Shown in pieces: positions 25,666 through 34,615 of a stretch of 64,000 nucleotides of DNA. The notes beneath the pieces were generated by a model, which ran no database searches, was not told the origin of the DNA, and saw nothing but the letters and a program-made list of their open reading frames with translations. This stretch comes from an uncultured Caulobacterales bacterium (lineage in GTDB: Bacteria > Pseudomonadota > Alphaproteobacteria > Caulobacterales > Caulobacteraceae). The translations under genes and the position numbers were made by a program. The stretch is from the NCBI GenBank assembly GCA_903837135.1, contig CAILTK010000090.1, forward strand, positions 1-64,000, in the 5' to 3' direction. Within the stretch, counting starts at the first letter, position 1. Each line of letters starts with the position of its first letter.

Positions 25666-26454
25666 CTAGGCCGCCGCCGGGCGCGGAATGCGGGTGAAGA
25701 GGTCGAAGAAGGCCGCCTCGGTGCGGGCCTCGGCCTCCGCCAGCGACCAGCCGCGGATCTCCGCCAGCTTGGCCAGGACGTGGGGCAGGTAGGCCGGCTC
25801 GTTGCGGCGGCCGCGGTAGGGGACCGGGGCCAGGTACGGGCAATCGGTCTCGACGATGATGCGATCGGCTGGCATGTCCCGGATCACCGCCCTCACCGCC
25901 TCGGCCGCCTTGAAGGTGGCGATGCCCGACACCGAGAACCAGGCCCCGAGCGCCGCCGCGCGGGCCGCCAGCTCGGCGCCCGAGGTGTAGCAATGCAGGA
26001 GCAAGGAAAACGATCCTTGCGCGTGGGCTGTCTCGAGCATCTCGATCATCTCGGCGTCGGCTTCGCGCGTGTGCACCACGAGCGGCAGGCCAGTGGCGCG
26101 CGCGGCGTCGATATGGGCGGCGAACACCCGCCGCTGAATGTCGCGCGGGCTAAAGTCGTAATGGTAGTCGAGCCCGGTCTCGCCGATGCCGACCACCCGC
26201 GGCGCGCCGGCCAGGGCGATCAAGGTATCCGCGTCAAGCTGCGGATTTTCCTTGGCTTCATGCGGGTGGGTTCCCACCGTGCACCAGATGTCGTCGTGCG
26301 TTTCGGCGATGGCCCTGACCGCGGGAAAGCTCGACACCCGGTCGCAGATGGTGACCATCAGCCCTACCCCCGCGGCGCGGGCGCGGGCGATCACCTCGGG
26401 CTGGTCCTCGGCGAACTGGACCGCGTGCAGGTTCACGTGACTGTCGATCAGCAT
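25666..26454 (-). CDS. tatD: TatD-family metal-dependent hydrolase (variant HxH motif)
   Basis: 262 residues of the TatD/YcfH TIM-barrel family. Typical motifs are CTVGTHPHEAKE, GIGETGLDYHYDFSP, LPLVVHTREADAEM, LLLHCYTSG and IVETDCPYLAPVPYRGRRNEP. The N-terminal metal motif, normally DSHxHLD, reads DSHVNLHA here, so the second His of HxH is Asn. By family it is a 3'-5' nuclease or D-tyrosyl-tRNA-linked hydrolase. It is in the same operon as holB and tmk upstream, six bases after holB. Confidence 0.88.
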   Translation of the reverse strand: MLIDSHVNLHAVQFAEDQPEVIARARAAGVGLMVTICDRVSSFPAVRAIAETHDDIWCTVGTHPHEAKENPQLDADTLIALAGAPRVVGIGETGLDYHYDFSPRDIQRRVFAAHIDAARATGLPLVVHTREADAEMIEMLETAHAQGSFSLLLHCYTSGAELAARAAALGAWFSVSGIATFKAAEAVRAVIRDMPADRIIVETDCPYLAPVPYRGRRNEPAYLPHVLAKLAEIRGWSLAEAEARTEAAFFDLFTRIPRPAAA

Positions 26455-26460
26455 GCGGCC

Positions 26461-27387
26461 TCAGGCGACCCGGCGGGCGGCGTCGATCTCCGCCAGCGCC
26501 GCGGACAGGGCGTCGGCGCGGTCGAGGTTCAGGCCCTCGACCATCGGCGTGAGCCCCTCCAGCCGCTCCCACGCCCGGGACCAGGCGTCGCCGACCGCCC
26601 CGCCGGTCAGCGCCCGTCGCCGCGCCGCCGCCGCCAGCCGCTCGACCACCAGGGCGAAGCGCAGCTTGCCGGCCTCGCCGCGGAAACCGTCGGAGAGGGC
26701 CTGCAGCGCCTGCAGCCGGGCGGCGCCGGCGACGCCGAACAGGGCTTCGGCCTGGTCGTCGACCGCCTGCACCCCTTGTTCGGCCAGGGCCAGGGCGCGG
26801 CCCGGCGAGCCCTCCGCCATCCCCGCCAGAGACGGATCCTGGCCCCGCGAGCGCAGAAAATCCGCCACCGCCGACTCCGGCCACGGCGGGAAGGCGAGCC
26901 GGCGGCAGCGCGAGCGGATGGTGGGCAGGAGCCGGCCAGGGGCGTGCGCCACCAAGAGGATCACGCCGCGGGCCGACGGCTCCTCCAGGGTCTTCAGCAC
27001 GGCGTTGGCGCCGTTCGCGTTGAGATCGTCGGCGGCGTCGATGATCGCCACCCGGAAGCGGCCGATGGCCGGGGCCTTGGAGAAGAACTCCGGCAGGCGC
27101 CGCGCCTGGTCGACCGAGATCCCCTTCTTCAGGACGCCCTTCTCCTCCTCCCGCTGCAGCATGAGGAAGTCCGGGTGCGAGCCGGCGGTCATCAGCCGCA
27201 GGGCCGCATCGTCGTCGGGCGGATCGAAGCTCGGGGCGCCGAGCAGGCGCGCGGCGGCCCGCCAGGCGAAACCGGCCTTGCCGACCCCTTCCGGTCCGGT
27301 CAGCATCCAGGCGTGGTGCAGTCGTCCGCGCGCCAGGGCGTCCTCGAACGCCGCCACCTGGGCCTCGACGTGCAGCAGCGGGATCAT
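26461..27387 (-). CDS. holB: DNA polymerase III delta' subunit
   Basis: 308 residues from ATG 27387, which overlaps the tmk stop as ATGA. The N-terminal AAA+ part has LHHAWMLTGPEGVGKAGFAWRAA (modified P-loop), VAIIDAADDLNANGANAVLKTLEEP (Walker B region and SRC-box context) and LPTIRSRCRRLAF. This is the clamp-loader subunit that helps open the beta clamp. Its place right behind tmk is the usual bacterial arrangement. Confidence 0.92.
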   Translation of the reverse strand: MIPLLHVEAQVAAFEDALARGRLHHAWMLTGPEGVGKAGFAWRAAARLLGAPSFDPPDDDAALRLMTAGSHPDFLMLQREEEKGVLKKGISVDQARRLPEFFSKAPAIGRFRVAIIDAADDLNANGANAVLKTLEEPSARGVILLVAHAPGRLLPTIRSRCRRLAFPPWPESAVADFLRSRGQDPSLAGMAEGSPGRALALAEQGVQAVDDQAEALFGVAGAARLQALQALSDGFRGEAGKLRFALVVERLAAAARRRALTGGAVGDAWSRAWERLEGLTPMVEGLNLDRADALSAALAEIDAARRVA

Positions 27388-28022
27388 GGCGCGCTCCGCG
27401 CCAGCACGGCGTCCACGGCGGCGGCGACGGCGGCGGAGACCGCGTCCAGCGGCTGGTCGGCGTCGATCACCACGCACCGGTCGGGCTCGGCGGCGGCGAC
27501 GGCGAGAAAGCCGTCGCGCAGGCGCTGGTGGAAGCCGAGGCCCTTGCTTTCGAACCGGGCCTCGGCGCCGCCGCGGCCGGCCGCGCGCGCAAGGCCGCGC
27601 TCGGCGGGCAGGTCGAGGATCAGCGTCAGGTCGGGGCGGGTCTCGCCCAGCACGGCGCGTTCGAGCGCGTCGATGAAGCCCGGAGCCACGCCGCCGGCGG
27701 CGCCCTGGTAGGCGCGGGTGGAATCGGCGAACCGGTCGCTGATCACCACCGCGCCGCGCGCCAGCGCCGGCTGGATCAGCCGCTCCAGGTGGTCGGCGCG
27801 GGCGGCGTAGAGCAGGAGGGTTTCGGACATCGGCGACCAGCGATCGGCCGCCCCTTCCACCAGCAGGGCGCGCAGGGCCTCGGCGCCCGGCGAGCCGCCG
27901 GGTTCGCGCGTGGCCACCACCTCGCGTCCTCGCGCGGCGAGCCGCTCGCTCAGCCGGCGCAGCTGGGTGGACTTACCCGCCCCCTCCCCGCCTTCAAAGG
28001 TGATGAATACGCCGCGGCTCAC
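27384..28022 (-). CDS. tmk: Thymidylate kinase
   Basis: 212 residues. P-loop FEGGEGAGKSTQ (residues 8-19), TREPGGSPGAEALR with the DR/EP motif, VISDRFADSTRAYQG, and a LID-type RAAGRGGAEARFE. It phosphorylates dTMP to dTDP with ATP. The Gly-rich P-loop and a LID carrying Arg suit a type II (E. coli-like) enzyme. First gene of the tmk-holB-tatD-MBL operon. Confidence 0.95.
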   Translation of the reverse strand: MSRGVFITFEGGEGAGKSTQLRRLSERLAARGREVVATREPGGSPGAEALRALLVEGAADRWSPMSETLLLYAARADHLERLIQPALARGAVVISDRFADSTRAYQGAAGGVAPGFIDALERAVLGETRPDLTLILDLPAERGLARAAGRGGAEARFESKGLGFHQRLRDGFLAVAAAEPDRCVVIDADQPLDAVSAAVAAAVDAVLARSAP

Positions 28023-28218
28023 CCGGCTCAGATTGTCTGCTTCGCCGCCCGGCGCAAGCGCTCGCGCGAACCGCCGACGCCGTCGGGCGCGTCAGCGCCA
28101 AAAACTGCTTCATCCGCCAGCCGCTGCCGGCCCGCTCATTTCATCCTGGCGCGCTCAGTGGTGGGCTTTCCTCCGATTTCACGCGCCAGATCGTCATCGG
28201 CCTCGGACGCGGCGCGCC

Positions 28219-29157
28219 CTAAGACCCGGCGCTCAGCCGGGCGTCCTCGAAGCCGAGGGCGGCGACGCGGCCGCGGGCGTCGGCGGCGGCGCCCTTGTCG
28301 GTCCAGGGCCCGAGCACGACCCGGTAGAGGGTCGCGCCGCCATGATCCATCGGGGTGATCCGGGCGGCGCCGGCCGAGGCCAGCCGGCTGGCCGCGTGCT
28401 CGGCCGCCGCGCGCGTCGAATAGGCGCCGGCCTGCACCAGATAGCCGCCCGTCGACGACGGCGCGCGCGCGGGCGCCGCGGCGGGCGTGATCTGATAGGC
28501 GGGCGGCGTTTCGGTGGCGAGGAAGGGCTGGATCCGCGGCGCGACGGCGAAGCTCGGCTCGGCGGCGCCGCCGTCGAGCGGCGCGGGGCCCACATAGCGC
28601 ACCCGCACCTTGGCGGTGCCCTTGAGATAGAAGCCGAGCTGTTCGGCGCCGGCGCGCGACAGGTCGATGATCCGCCCTGGATGGTAGGGACCCCGATCGT
28701 TCAGCCGCACGACCATATGGCGGCCGTTCTCGAGGTTGGTGACCTCGACCAGGCAGGGCATCGGCAGGGTGGCGTGCGCCGCGGACACCGCGCGCATGTC
28801 GAAGATCTCACCGTTGGCGGTGGGCTTGCCGTGAAAGGCGTCGCCATACCACGAGGCGAGCCCCGTCTCGTCGTAGCCGGGCTGTTCGGCCGGCACGTAC
28901 CAGAGGCCGCCCGCCTGATAGGGCGCGCCGACCTTGTAGCGGCCCCCTGTGGATGGGTTGGGCCGCGGCGCGGCGGTCGCGGTGGACGGGTCGGCGTCGC
29001 GGCCGCCCGGCGAGACCGCCGGATAGGCGAACCGGGTCGCCGCCGGGGTCTCCGGCGTGAGGTTGGCGCAGGCGCCCAGAAGACCGGCCAGCGATAGAAC
29101 GAGCGCCGCCGTGCGCGTCCGGGCGAGCCCCGGCGCGATTGCCATGATCGAAACCAT
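28219..29157 (-). CDS. rlpA: Septal lipoprotein lytic transglycosylase RlpA
   Basis: 312 residues. A lipobox LLGAC at about residue 29 follows a hydrophobic signal. The double-psi beta-barrel domain has TGLASWYGDAFHGKPTANGEIFD with the catalytic Glu and VRLNDRGPYHPGRIIDLSRAGAEQL with the catalytic Asp. A C-terminal SPOR domain (GGYLVQAGAYSTRAAAEHAASRL) binds denuded septal peptidoglycan. I start at 29157 with AGGGA upstream; an ATG at 29145 is an alternative. Confidence 0.93.
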   Translation of the reverse strand: MVSIMAIAPGLARTRTAALVLSLAGLLGACANLTPETPAATRFAYPAVSPGGRDADPSTATAAPRPNPSTGGRYKVGAPYQAGGLWYVPAEQPGYDETGLASWYGDAFHGKPTANGEIFDMRAVSAAHATLPMPCLVEVTNLENGRHMVVRLNDRGPYHPGRIIDLSRAGAEQLGFYLKGTAKVRVRYVGPAPLDGGAAEPSFAVAPRIQPFLATETPPAYQITPAAAPARAPSSTGGYLVQAGAYSTRAAAEHAASRLASAGAARITPMDHGGATLYRVVLGPWTDKGAAADARGRVAALGFEDARLSAGS

Positions 29158-29476
29158 TCTGGTCCCTGTTCAGTGACGCCGTGACCGCGGCGACCGGTCG
29201 AACGTTTCCACGTCCGTCATGGCGGACCATAGCGTCGTCGCATTTCGGGTTGGCTAAACGATGTGGTTAAACTCCATACACCACGTCGTCGCCAATATTC
29301 CCGGATGTACGGTGCGGCAGGCGCAGTATTCATGGCGGCGGGATGACGCCGACCGCCGGCGGTAACCTGACCCCTTCACCGCCGATTAACTGCCCTCGCG
29401 TATGACGTGGGCGGTTCCGCAGAGATGTGCGGGGGATGTTGTCGGCCGCAGGGCCGAAAGCCACGGGACTCGAAAG
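29158..29476. other. Intergenic region between divergent rlpA and tad-type genes
   Basis: 319 bases that must hold both promoters. I see no convincing operator, repeat or RNA gene. TTAA-type half sites (for example GGTTAAAC near 29265) could be CtrA half-sites but lack proper spacing. Confidence 0.4.
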
Positions 29477-30034
29477 TTGGCCAGACTGACGCGCCGCCAG
29501 AAGCAGCCGTCGCCGGCGGTCCGGTTCATCCGCGACGAGCGCGGCGCCTCGGCGGTCGAACTCGCCCTGATCGGCGTCCCGCTGATCGGCGTGCTGGTGG
29601 CGGCGCTGCAGACCGCGATCATCTTCTTCTACGACCAGGCGATCCAGACGGTCGCCAACAACGCCGCGCGTCAGATCATGACCGGCGCGGTGCAGTCCCA
29701 GGGGCTCGCCAAGGGAACCGGCACCTCGGGATTCCACGGCGTGGTGTGCACCGCCGCCAGCGGGATTTTTCCCTGCGACGGCCTGATGGTGGACGTGCAG
29801 TCCGCCACCTCGTTCGGCACGCTGAACACCGCGCCGATCACACCGACCTACGACTCCAACGGCGCGGTGAACAATATGAACTACAGCCCAGGCATGCAGA
29901 GCGCCGCGGTGATCGTGCGGGTGATGTACGACTGGCCCGTGTTCGGCGGCCCGCTGGGTCTCGGCCTGGCCAACCAGGCCAACGGCACGCGCCTGATGGT
30001 CGGCACCGCCGTCTTCAAGACCGAGCCCTACTGA
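29477..30034 (+). CDS. TadE-like pilus assembly protein
   Basis: 185 residues from a probable TTG at 29477 (MARLTRRQKQPSPAVRFIRDERGASAVELALIGVPLIGVLVAALQ). The G-x-S-A-V-E-x-A motif followed by one hydrophobic helix is the TadE/minor pilin signature (PF07811), cleaved by a prepilin peptidase. The periplasmic part has a Cys pair (VVCTAASGIFPCDG). The open frame extends to 29402, but the region before the TTG has no family character. First of three coupled tad-type genes. Confidence 0.85.
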   Translation: MARLTRRQKQPSPAVRFIRDERGASAVELALIGVPLIGVLVAALQTAIIFFYDQAIQTVANNAARQIMTGAVQSQGLAKGTGTSGFHGVVCTAASGIFPCDGLMVDVQSATSFGTLNTAPITPTYDSNGAVNNMNYSPGMQSAAVIVRVMYDWPVFGGPLGLGLANQANGTRLMVGTAVFKTEPY

Positions 30035-30576
30035 TGCGGCGGTCCGGAGGCGTCCGCGCGTTCCACGACGACAAGCGCGGCGCGGCGATCGTCGAGTTCG
30101 CGCTGGTCATGCCGATGCTGATGGTCCTCTACCTCGGCGGTTTCGCCGTGTGCCAGGCGGTCGGAACCTGGCGCAAGATGTCGGACGCCACGGCTCAGCT
30201 CGCCAATGTGGCGGCGCAGTACACGACCATGCAGGCCAGCGACACCCAGGGGGTGATGGCCGCGGCGGCGCAGATCATGTCGCCGTACGACACCACCAAC
30301 CTGTCGGAAGTGATGACCCTGATCACCGTCAGCGCCGGCGGGTCCGCCACGGTGACCTGGAGCCAGGCCTACAACGGCGCCGCCGCCCTGACCAAGGGAA
30401 GCGCCGTGACCCTGCCCTCCAACATGCTGCTGCCCGGCATGTCGGTGCTGTGGGTGAAGACCAGCTACCGCTACACGCCGGTGGTCGGCTCGGGCTACGT
30501 CGCGCCGATCACCATGAACGACCAGATCTACAGTGCGCCGCGCTCGTCGGCGACGATCCCCTGCGGGGATTGCTGA
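30034..30576 (+). CDS. TadE/TadF-like minor pilin protein
   Basis: 180 residues; the ATG at 30034 overlaps the previous stop (TGATG). MRRSGGVRAFHDDKRGAAIVEFALVMPMLMVLYLGGFAVCQ carries RGAAIVEFALV, the TadE-type pseudopilin motif, followed by a single N-terminal helix. The remainder is a periplasmic globular part ending in ATIPCGDC. With the genes on both sides it forms the minor-pilin end of a Flp/Tad pilus system. Confidence 0.87.
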   Translation: MRRSGGVRAFHDDKRGAAIVEFALVMPMLMVLYLGGFAVCQAVGTWRKMSDATAQLANVAAQYTTMQASDTQGVMAAAAQIMSPYDTTNLSEVMTLITVSAGGSATVTWSQAYNGAAALTKGSAVTLPSNMLLPGMSVLWVKTSYRYTPVVGSGYVAPITMNDQIYSAPRSSATIPCGDC

Positions 30577-30578
30577 CC

Positions 30579-32006
30579 GTGAGGCTTCCCGTGCACCGCA
30601 TACGCCTGCTCTCCCGCCGCCTCGGCGCGGTCGCCGCCGCCCTCTCGCGCGATCGCCGGGGCAATGTGGCGGTGCTGACCGCGCTGATGATGATCCCCAT
30701 GGTCACCGCGCTCGGCATGGGCGCCGACTACGCCATGCAGAAGCAGCGCCAGGACCGGCTGGCCGGCATCGCCGACGCCACCGCGCTCTACGCCCTGACG
30801 CCGACCCTGATGACCTATACCTCGACCACCGCTCAGACCAAGGCGCAGCAGTTCTGGGCGTCGCAGGCGGCGATGGTGGGCGGCACTTCGGGGGTGACGG
30901 ACACCATCACGGTGACGGACACGCCGCAGGGCACCGCGGTCCTGCGTACGGTCGCCGTCTCGTTCAGCGGGACCTCGTCGACCTATCTGACCTCGCTGAT
31001 CGGGGTGACCAGCCTGCCGCTGGCCGGCAGCGCGGGGGCGAGCTCCAAGCTGGCGCCGCAGATCAACTTCTATCTCCTGGTGGATACCTCGCCGTCCATG
31101 GCCATCGCCGCGACGCAAGCGGACATCAACACCATGGTGTCGAACACCAGCGCGCAGGGCGGGTGCGCCTTCGCCTGCCACGAAAGCAACCCGGTTTCCG
31201 GCGACACCGCCGGCAATCCCACCGACCCGTCCACCCACCAGCCCGGCGACAACTACTTCCTCGCCCGCAAGCTGGGCGTGACCCTGCGGATCGATCTCGT
31301 GAACCAGGCGGTGTCGAGCCTGATGTCGACCGCCTCGACCACGGCCACCAAGAACAACACGACCTACGGCGTCTCGGTCTCGACCATCGACTACCGGGTC
31401 GGTCAGCTCTACCAGACCAACAACATCTCCACCCACCTGTCGGCGGCGAAGAGCGCGGTCGGCACCCTCGACCAGCTCGAGGTCGCCTACAACGGCTGCA
31501 TCATCTACAACAACTGCAACGCCAACAACGCCGGCAACGACCAGGACAGCTTCCTGGACCTCGGTATCTCCACCCTCGGCACGCTGAACAGCGCCGCCTA
31601 CAGTTCGGCCAACACGCCGGGCTACCAGATGTACACGCCCGGCCAGGGCACCGGGAACACCGGCGACTCGCCACAGGAGATGCTGTTCATCATCTCCGAC
31701 GGGGTGATCGACGCCTATTCGAACGGAAACCGGGTGATGGCGCCGATCAATACCCTGGTCGACAACTGCACGGCCATCAAGGCCAAGGGAATCCGGATCG
31801 CCTTCCTCTATCTGACCTACAATCCCCTGCCGACGAACTCCTTCTACAACAGCAACATCGCCCCGTTCCAATCGAGCATCGCGACCGCCGCCCAGGCCTG
31901 CGCCTCGCCGGGCCTGTTCACCGAGGTCAACACGGGCGGCGACATCACCTCGGCCCTGACCAACCTGTTCCAGGTGGCGGTGACCACGGCGCGGCTGACG
32001 AAATAG
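30579..32006 (+). CDS. TadG-like protein with von Willebrand factor A domain
   Basis: 475 residues from GTG 30579, two bases after the previous stop. The N-terminus has RRGNVAVLTALMMIPMVTALGMGADYAMQKQRQDRLAGIADATAL, the TadG/pilus-assembly motif with one membrane helix. A vWA fold follows: INFYLLVDTSPSM (DxSxS metal site, here DTSPS), an insertion with Cys pairs, then MLFIISDGVID. TadG is a cell-envelope component of tight-adherence pili. The main tad ATPase and platform genes are not in the window. Confidence 0.88.
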   Translation: MRLPVHRIRLLSRRLGAVAAALSRDRRGNVAVLTALMMIPMVTALGMGADYAMQKQRQDRLAGIADATALYALTPTLMTYTSTTAQTKAQQFWASQAAMVGGTSGVTDTITVTDTPQGTAVLRTVAVSFSGTSSTYLTSLIGVTSLPLAGSAGASSKLAPQINFYLLVDTSPSMAIAATQADINTMVSNTSAQGGCAFACHESNPVSGDTAGNPTDPSTHQPGDNYFLARKLGVTLRIDLVNQAVSSLMSTASTTATKNNTTYGVSVSTIDYRVGQLYQTNNISTHLSAAKSAVGTLDQLEVAYNGCIIYNNCNANNAGNDQDSFLDLGISTLGTLNSAAYSSANTPGYQMYTPGQGTGNTGDSPQEMLFIISDGVIDAYSNGNRVMAPINTLVDNCTAIKAKGIRIAFLYLTYNPLPTNSFYNSNIAPFQSSIATAAQACASPGLFTEVNTGGDITSALTNLFQVAVTTARLTK

Positions 32007-32174
32007 CAAGCGGACGAGCGCGAGACCGCCTGGAGGCCAGCGGGCTTCGCACGGGCAGCGACGCTCTTCATGCTCCTGGCGGCGGCGCTCTCTCGGCGCT
32101 GACGCGTCCTGGGCGATCGCCGACCTCCTTGCCCGCCCCTGCCCTGTTGTGGCACTTGCGTGCTCGCCCCGCCG

Positions 32175-32264
32175 GGATGGGTGGCCGAGTGGTTTAAGGC
32201 AGCGGTCTTGAAAACCGCCGTGGGTTAACGCCCACCGTGGGTTCGAATCCCACCCCATCCGCCA
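32175..32264 (+). tRNA. tRNA-Ser (anticodon TGA)
   Basis: The acceptor GGATGGG (32175-32181) pairs with CCCATCC (32254-32260). The anticodon loop CTTGAAA has TGA, a long variable arm TGGGTTAACGCCCA forms a stem, and the T loop reads GTTCGAATC. CCA is encoded at 32262-32264. 90 bases, the usual class II size. Confidence 0.96.
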
Positions 32265-32474
32265 AGGCGACAGGACGAACCCCATTTCCCCACCCCGGCG
32301 CCGCGCAAGCTCTGGCGCGCGGCGGCGATGGTCGCCCGGGGGCTCCGAGCGGATCGGCAGGACCACCCTCGACAAGAGGACGACAAAAAGCCTCCGGGCG
32401 TGTGAGGCGCTGGGGGTTCGGCGCCGTCATGCTCATGGGAGGCCGCCGGGGGGCGAACGACTCGGAGACGCGCC

Positions 32475-33119
32475 TTGCAGCTTTCGGCTTCGGATGGGCT
32501 CCCCCCCATCCAGACCATCCGCCGGCGCCAAGCGTATCGCTTAGGGAAAGCCGCGACGTCGATCCACATCGCCGCCTCCCTTGAGAGATCGCAGACCGAA
32601 CGGTTTCTGGAAGCGGCCTATTCGCGCGCCTTCGACGGTCGGTTGCGGAGCCATTATCCGGTGCTGTTCGGCGTACGCGACGCGGCGGGCGAGGTGATCG
32701 CCGCCGCCGGCGTCCGTCCGGCGCGGTCGGGACCGCTGTTCCTCGAGCGCTACCTCGACCGGCCGATCGAGCTGGCGATCGTCGCCCCGGGCGAAGCGTC
32801 GGTCGACCGCGCCGCCATCGTCGAGATCGGCAGTCTGGCGGCGGCGCGCCATGGAGCCGCGCTTCAGTTGTTCGAAGCCCTGGCCTCGCACCTGGCCGAC
32901 AGCGGCGCCAGCCATGTGGCCGTGACGGCCACGCGCGGGCTGCGGCGGACCTTCAGCCGCCTCGGCTTTCCCTGGCGCGCCCTGGCCCCGGCGGATCCGG
33001 CGCGGATCGACGGCGCCGAGGACTGGGGTCGCTACTACGACACCGATCCGCAGGTGATCGCCGGGCCGCTGCGGCAGGGGCTCGACCGGCTGCGCGCGCA
33101 TCCGGCGGCCGGCCGATGA
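32475..33119 (+). CDS. Thermostable hemolysin-family (GNAT-fold) protein
   Basis: 214 residues from a TTG at 32475; no ATG or GTG is available in frame. The core AIVEIGSLAAARHGAALQLFEALASHLADSGASHVAVTATRGLRRTFSRLGFPWRALAPADP and WGRYYDTDPQVIAGPL match PF12261. The family was named after a Vibrio hemolysin but its fold belongs to the acetyltransferase/autoinducer-synthase clan, so an N-acyltransferase role is likelier than pore formation. Its stop overlaps the ATG of the ligase gene (ATGA), so it is the first gene of a coupled biosynthetic-looking operon. Confidence 0.82.
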   Translation: MQLSASDGLPPIQTIRRRQAYRLGKAATSIHIAASLERSQTERFLEAAYSRAFDGRLRSHYPVLFGVRDAAGEVIAAAGVRPARSGPLFLERYLDRPIELAIVAPGEASVDRAAIVEIGSLAAARHGAALQLFEALASHLADSGASHVAVTATRGLRRTFSRLGFPWRALAPADPARIDGAEDWGRYYDTDPQVIAGPLRQGLDRLRAHPAAGR

Positions 33120-34615
33120 GCCGGGTTCTGGCCGCCGTTCACCGGCATGCGATCGAGACGCCCGATCGGGTGGCGCTCAGCGATCACGCCGTGTCGCTGA
33201 CCTATGCGGCGCTGGAGGCGGAGATCGCCGCCCTCGCCGCCGAGCTGAGCCGCCGCCTCCCGGGGATGCTCGCCGGACGACCGGTCGCGGTGGCGCTCGA
33301 CAACGGTCCAGCCTGGGTGGTCCTCGACCTCGCCCTGATCCGTCTCGGTTGGCCGAGCCTGCCGATTCCCGGCTTCTTCACCGACCAGCAGCGCGAACAT
33401 GCGCTGCGGAGCGCCGGCGCCGGGGCGATCGTGACCGTGGCCATGGACGCCTGCGCGCCCTTCTGCGTGGCCGGCCAGGACCTGTGCGTGTCGCCGTTGG
33501 CGCAGGCGGCCGCCGACCTGCCCCAAGGGACGGCCAAGATCACCTTCACCTCCGGCTCGACGGGCCAGCCCAAGGGCGTGTGCCTGTCGCAGGCGCAGAT
33601 GGAGGACGTGGCCGCCGCCATCGTCTCGACCCTCGGCGACGAGTTCGCCGGCCGCCACCTGCCGCTCCTGCCGCTGGCGATCCTGCTGGAGAACGTGGCC
33701 GGACTTTATCCCATCCTGCTCGCCGGCGGACGCTACCACGTCCTGCCCCCCGAACGGACCGGCCTGGGCGATCCCTTCCGTCCCGCCCTCGGCCAGTTGG
33801 TGGCGGCGATCCGCGACGAGGAGGCGACCAGTCTGATCCTGGTTCCCGAGCTGCTGCGGGCGCTGGTGATGGCCATGGGCTTCACCGGCGCGCGCCTGCC
33901 GCGGCTGAAACTGGTGGCGGTGGGCGGCGCCCGGGTGGCGGCGCAGTTGCTGGACCAGGCGGCGAGCCTCGGCCTGCCGGTCTACGAGGGCTATGGGCTG
34001 AGCGAGTGCGCCTCCGTGGTCGCGCTCAATACGCCGGCGGCGCGGGCGGCGGGGTCGGTCGGCCGGCCCTTGCCGCATCTCACCGTGGAGATCGCCGAGG
34101 ATGGGGAGATCGTCGTCGGTCCCCGCCCCTTCCTCGGCTACGCCGGCGGCGAGTCCCACGCCGGCCCGGTCCGCACCGGCGACCTCGGACAGCTGGACGC
34201 CGACGGCTTCCTGCGCATCGAGGGCCGCCGGAGCAACACCATCATCACCGCCTTCGGCCGCAACATCGCGCCGGAATGGGTGGAGAGCGAGCTTACGGCC
34301 CAGCCGGAGATCCGCCAGGCCGTCGTGTTCGGCGAAGCGCAGCCGGAGCTCGGCGCGCTGATCGTACCGCTGTTTCCCGACATGCCCGAGACCGCCGTCG
34401 CCGCGGCTGTCGACCGCGCCAACCAGGCCCTCCCGGCCTATGCGCGGATTCGGCGCTGGAAGCTCCGTCCACCGTTCGACGCGGCGGCCGGAGAGCTGAC
34501 CGGCAACGGCCGGCCGCGTCGGGCGACCATCCTCGACCACGAGCGCGCCTTCGTCGGCGCCGCGACCGATTTCCAACCCCAGGCCCAACTTCAGAGCACG
34601 AGGATCATCGCTTGA
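33116..34615 (+). CDS. AMP-binding (ANL) acid-CoA/acyl ligase
   Basis: 499 residues. The P-loop is ITFTSGSTGQPKG; further motifs are YEGYGLSECA (A5), VRTGDLGQLDADGFLRIEGRRSNTI (A7/A8) and YARIRRWKL. The A10 motif, usually PxTxxGKxxR with a catalytic Lys, reads LTGNGRPRR here, with Arg in the Lys place. It would adenylate a carboxylic acid; whether it then forms a CoA or other ester is unknown. It overlaps the genes on both sides by 4 bases (ATGA at 33116, TTGA at 34612), tying it to the GNAT-like and diiron proteins. Confidence 0.85.
   Translation: MSRVLAAVHRHAIETPDRVALSDHAVSLTYAALEAEIAALAAELSRRLPGMLAGRPVAVALDNGPAWVVLDLALIRLGWPSLPIPGFFTDQQREHALRSAGAGAIVTVAMDACAPFCVAGQDLCVSPLAQAAADLPQGTAKITFTSGSTGQPKGVCLSQAQMEDVAAAIVSTLGDEFAGRHLPLLPLAILLENVAGLYPILLAGGRYHVLPPERTGLGDPFRPALGQLVAAIRDEEATSLILVPELLRALVMAMGFTGARLPRLKLVAVGGARVAAQLLDQAASLGLPVYEGYGLSECASVVALNTPAARAAGSVGRPLPHLTVEIAEDGEIVVGPRPFLGYAGGESHAGPVRTGDLGQLDADGFLRIEGRRSNTIITAFGRNIAPEWVESELTAQPEIRQAVVFGEAQPELGALIVPLFPDMPETAVAAAVDRANQALPAYARIRRWKLRPPFDAAAGELTGNGRPRRATILDHERAFVGAATDFQPQAQLQSTRIIA

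Noticed and set aside
29260..29285. CtrA box upstream of the tad-type genes
   Set aside because: TTAA-like halves are spaced 9 bases instead of 7 and the left half reads CTAA.
32475..33119. A true pore-forming hemolysin
   Set aside because: The family fold is that of acetyltransferases, there is no signal peptide, and the operon context is biosynthetic.
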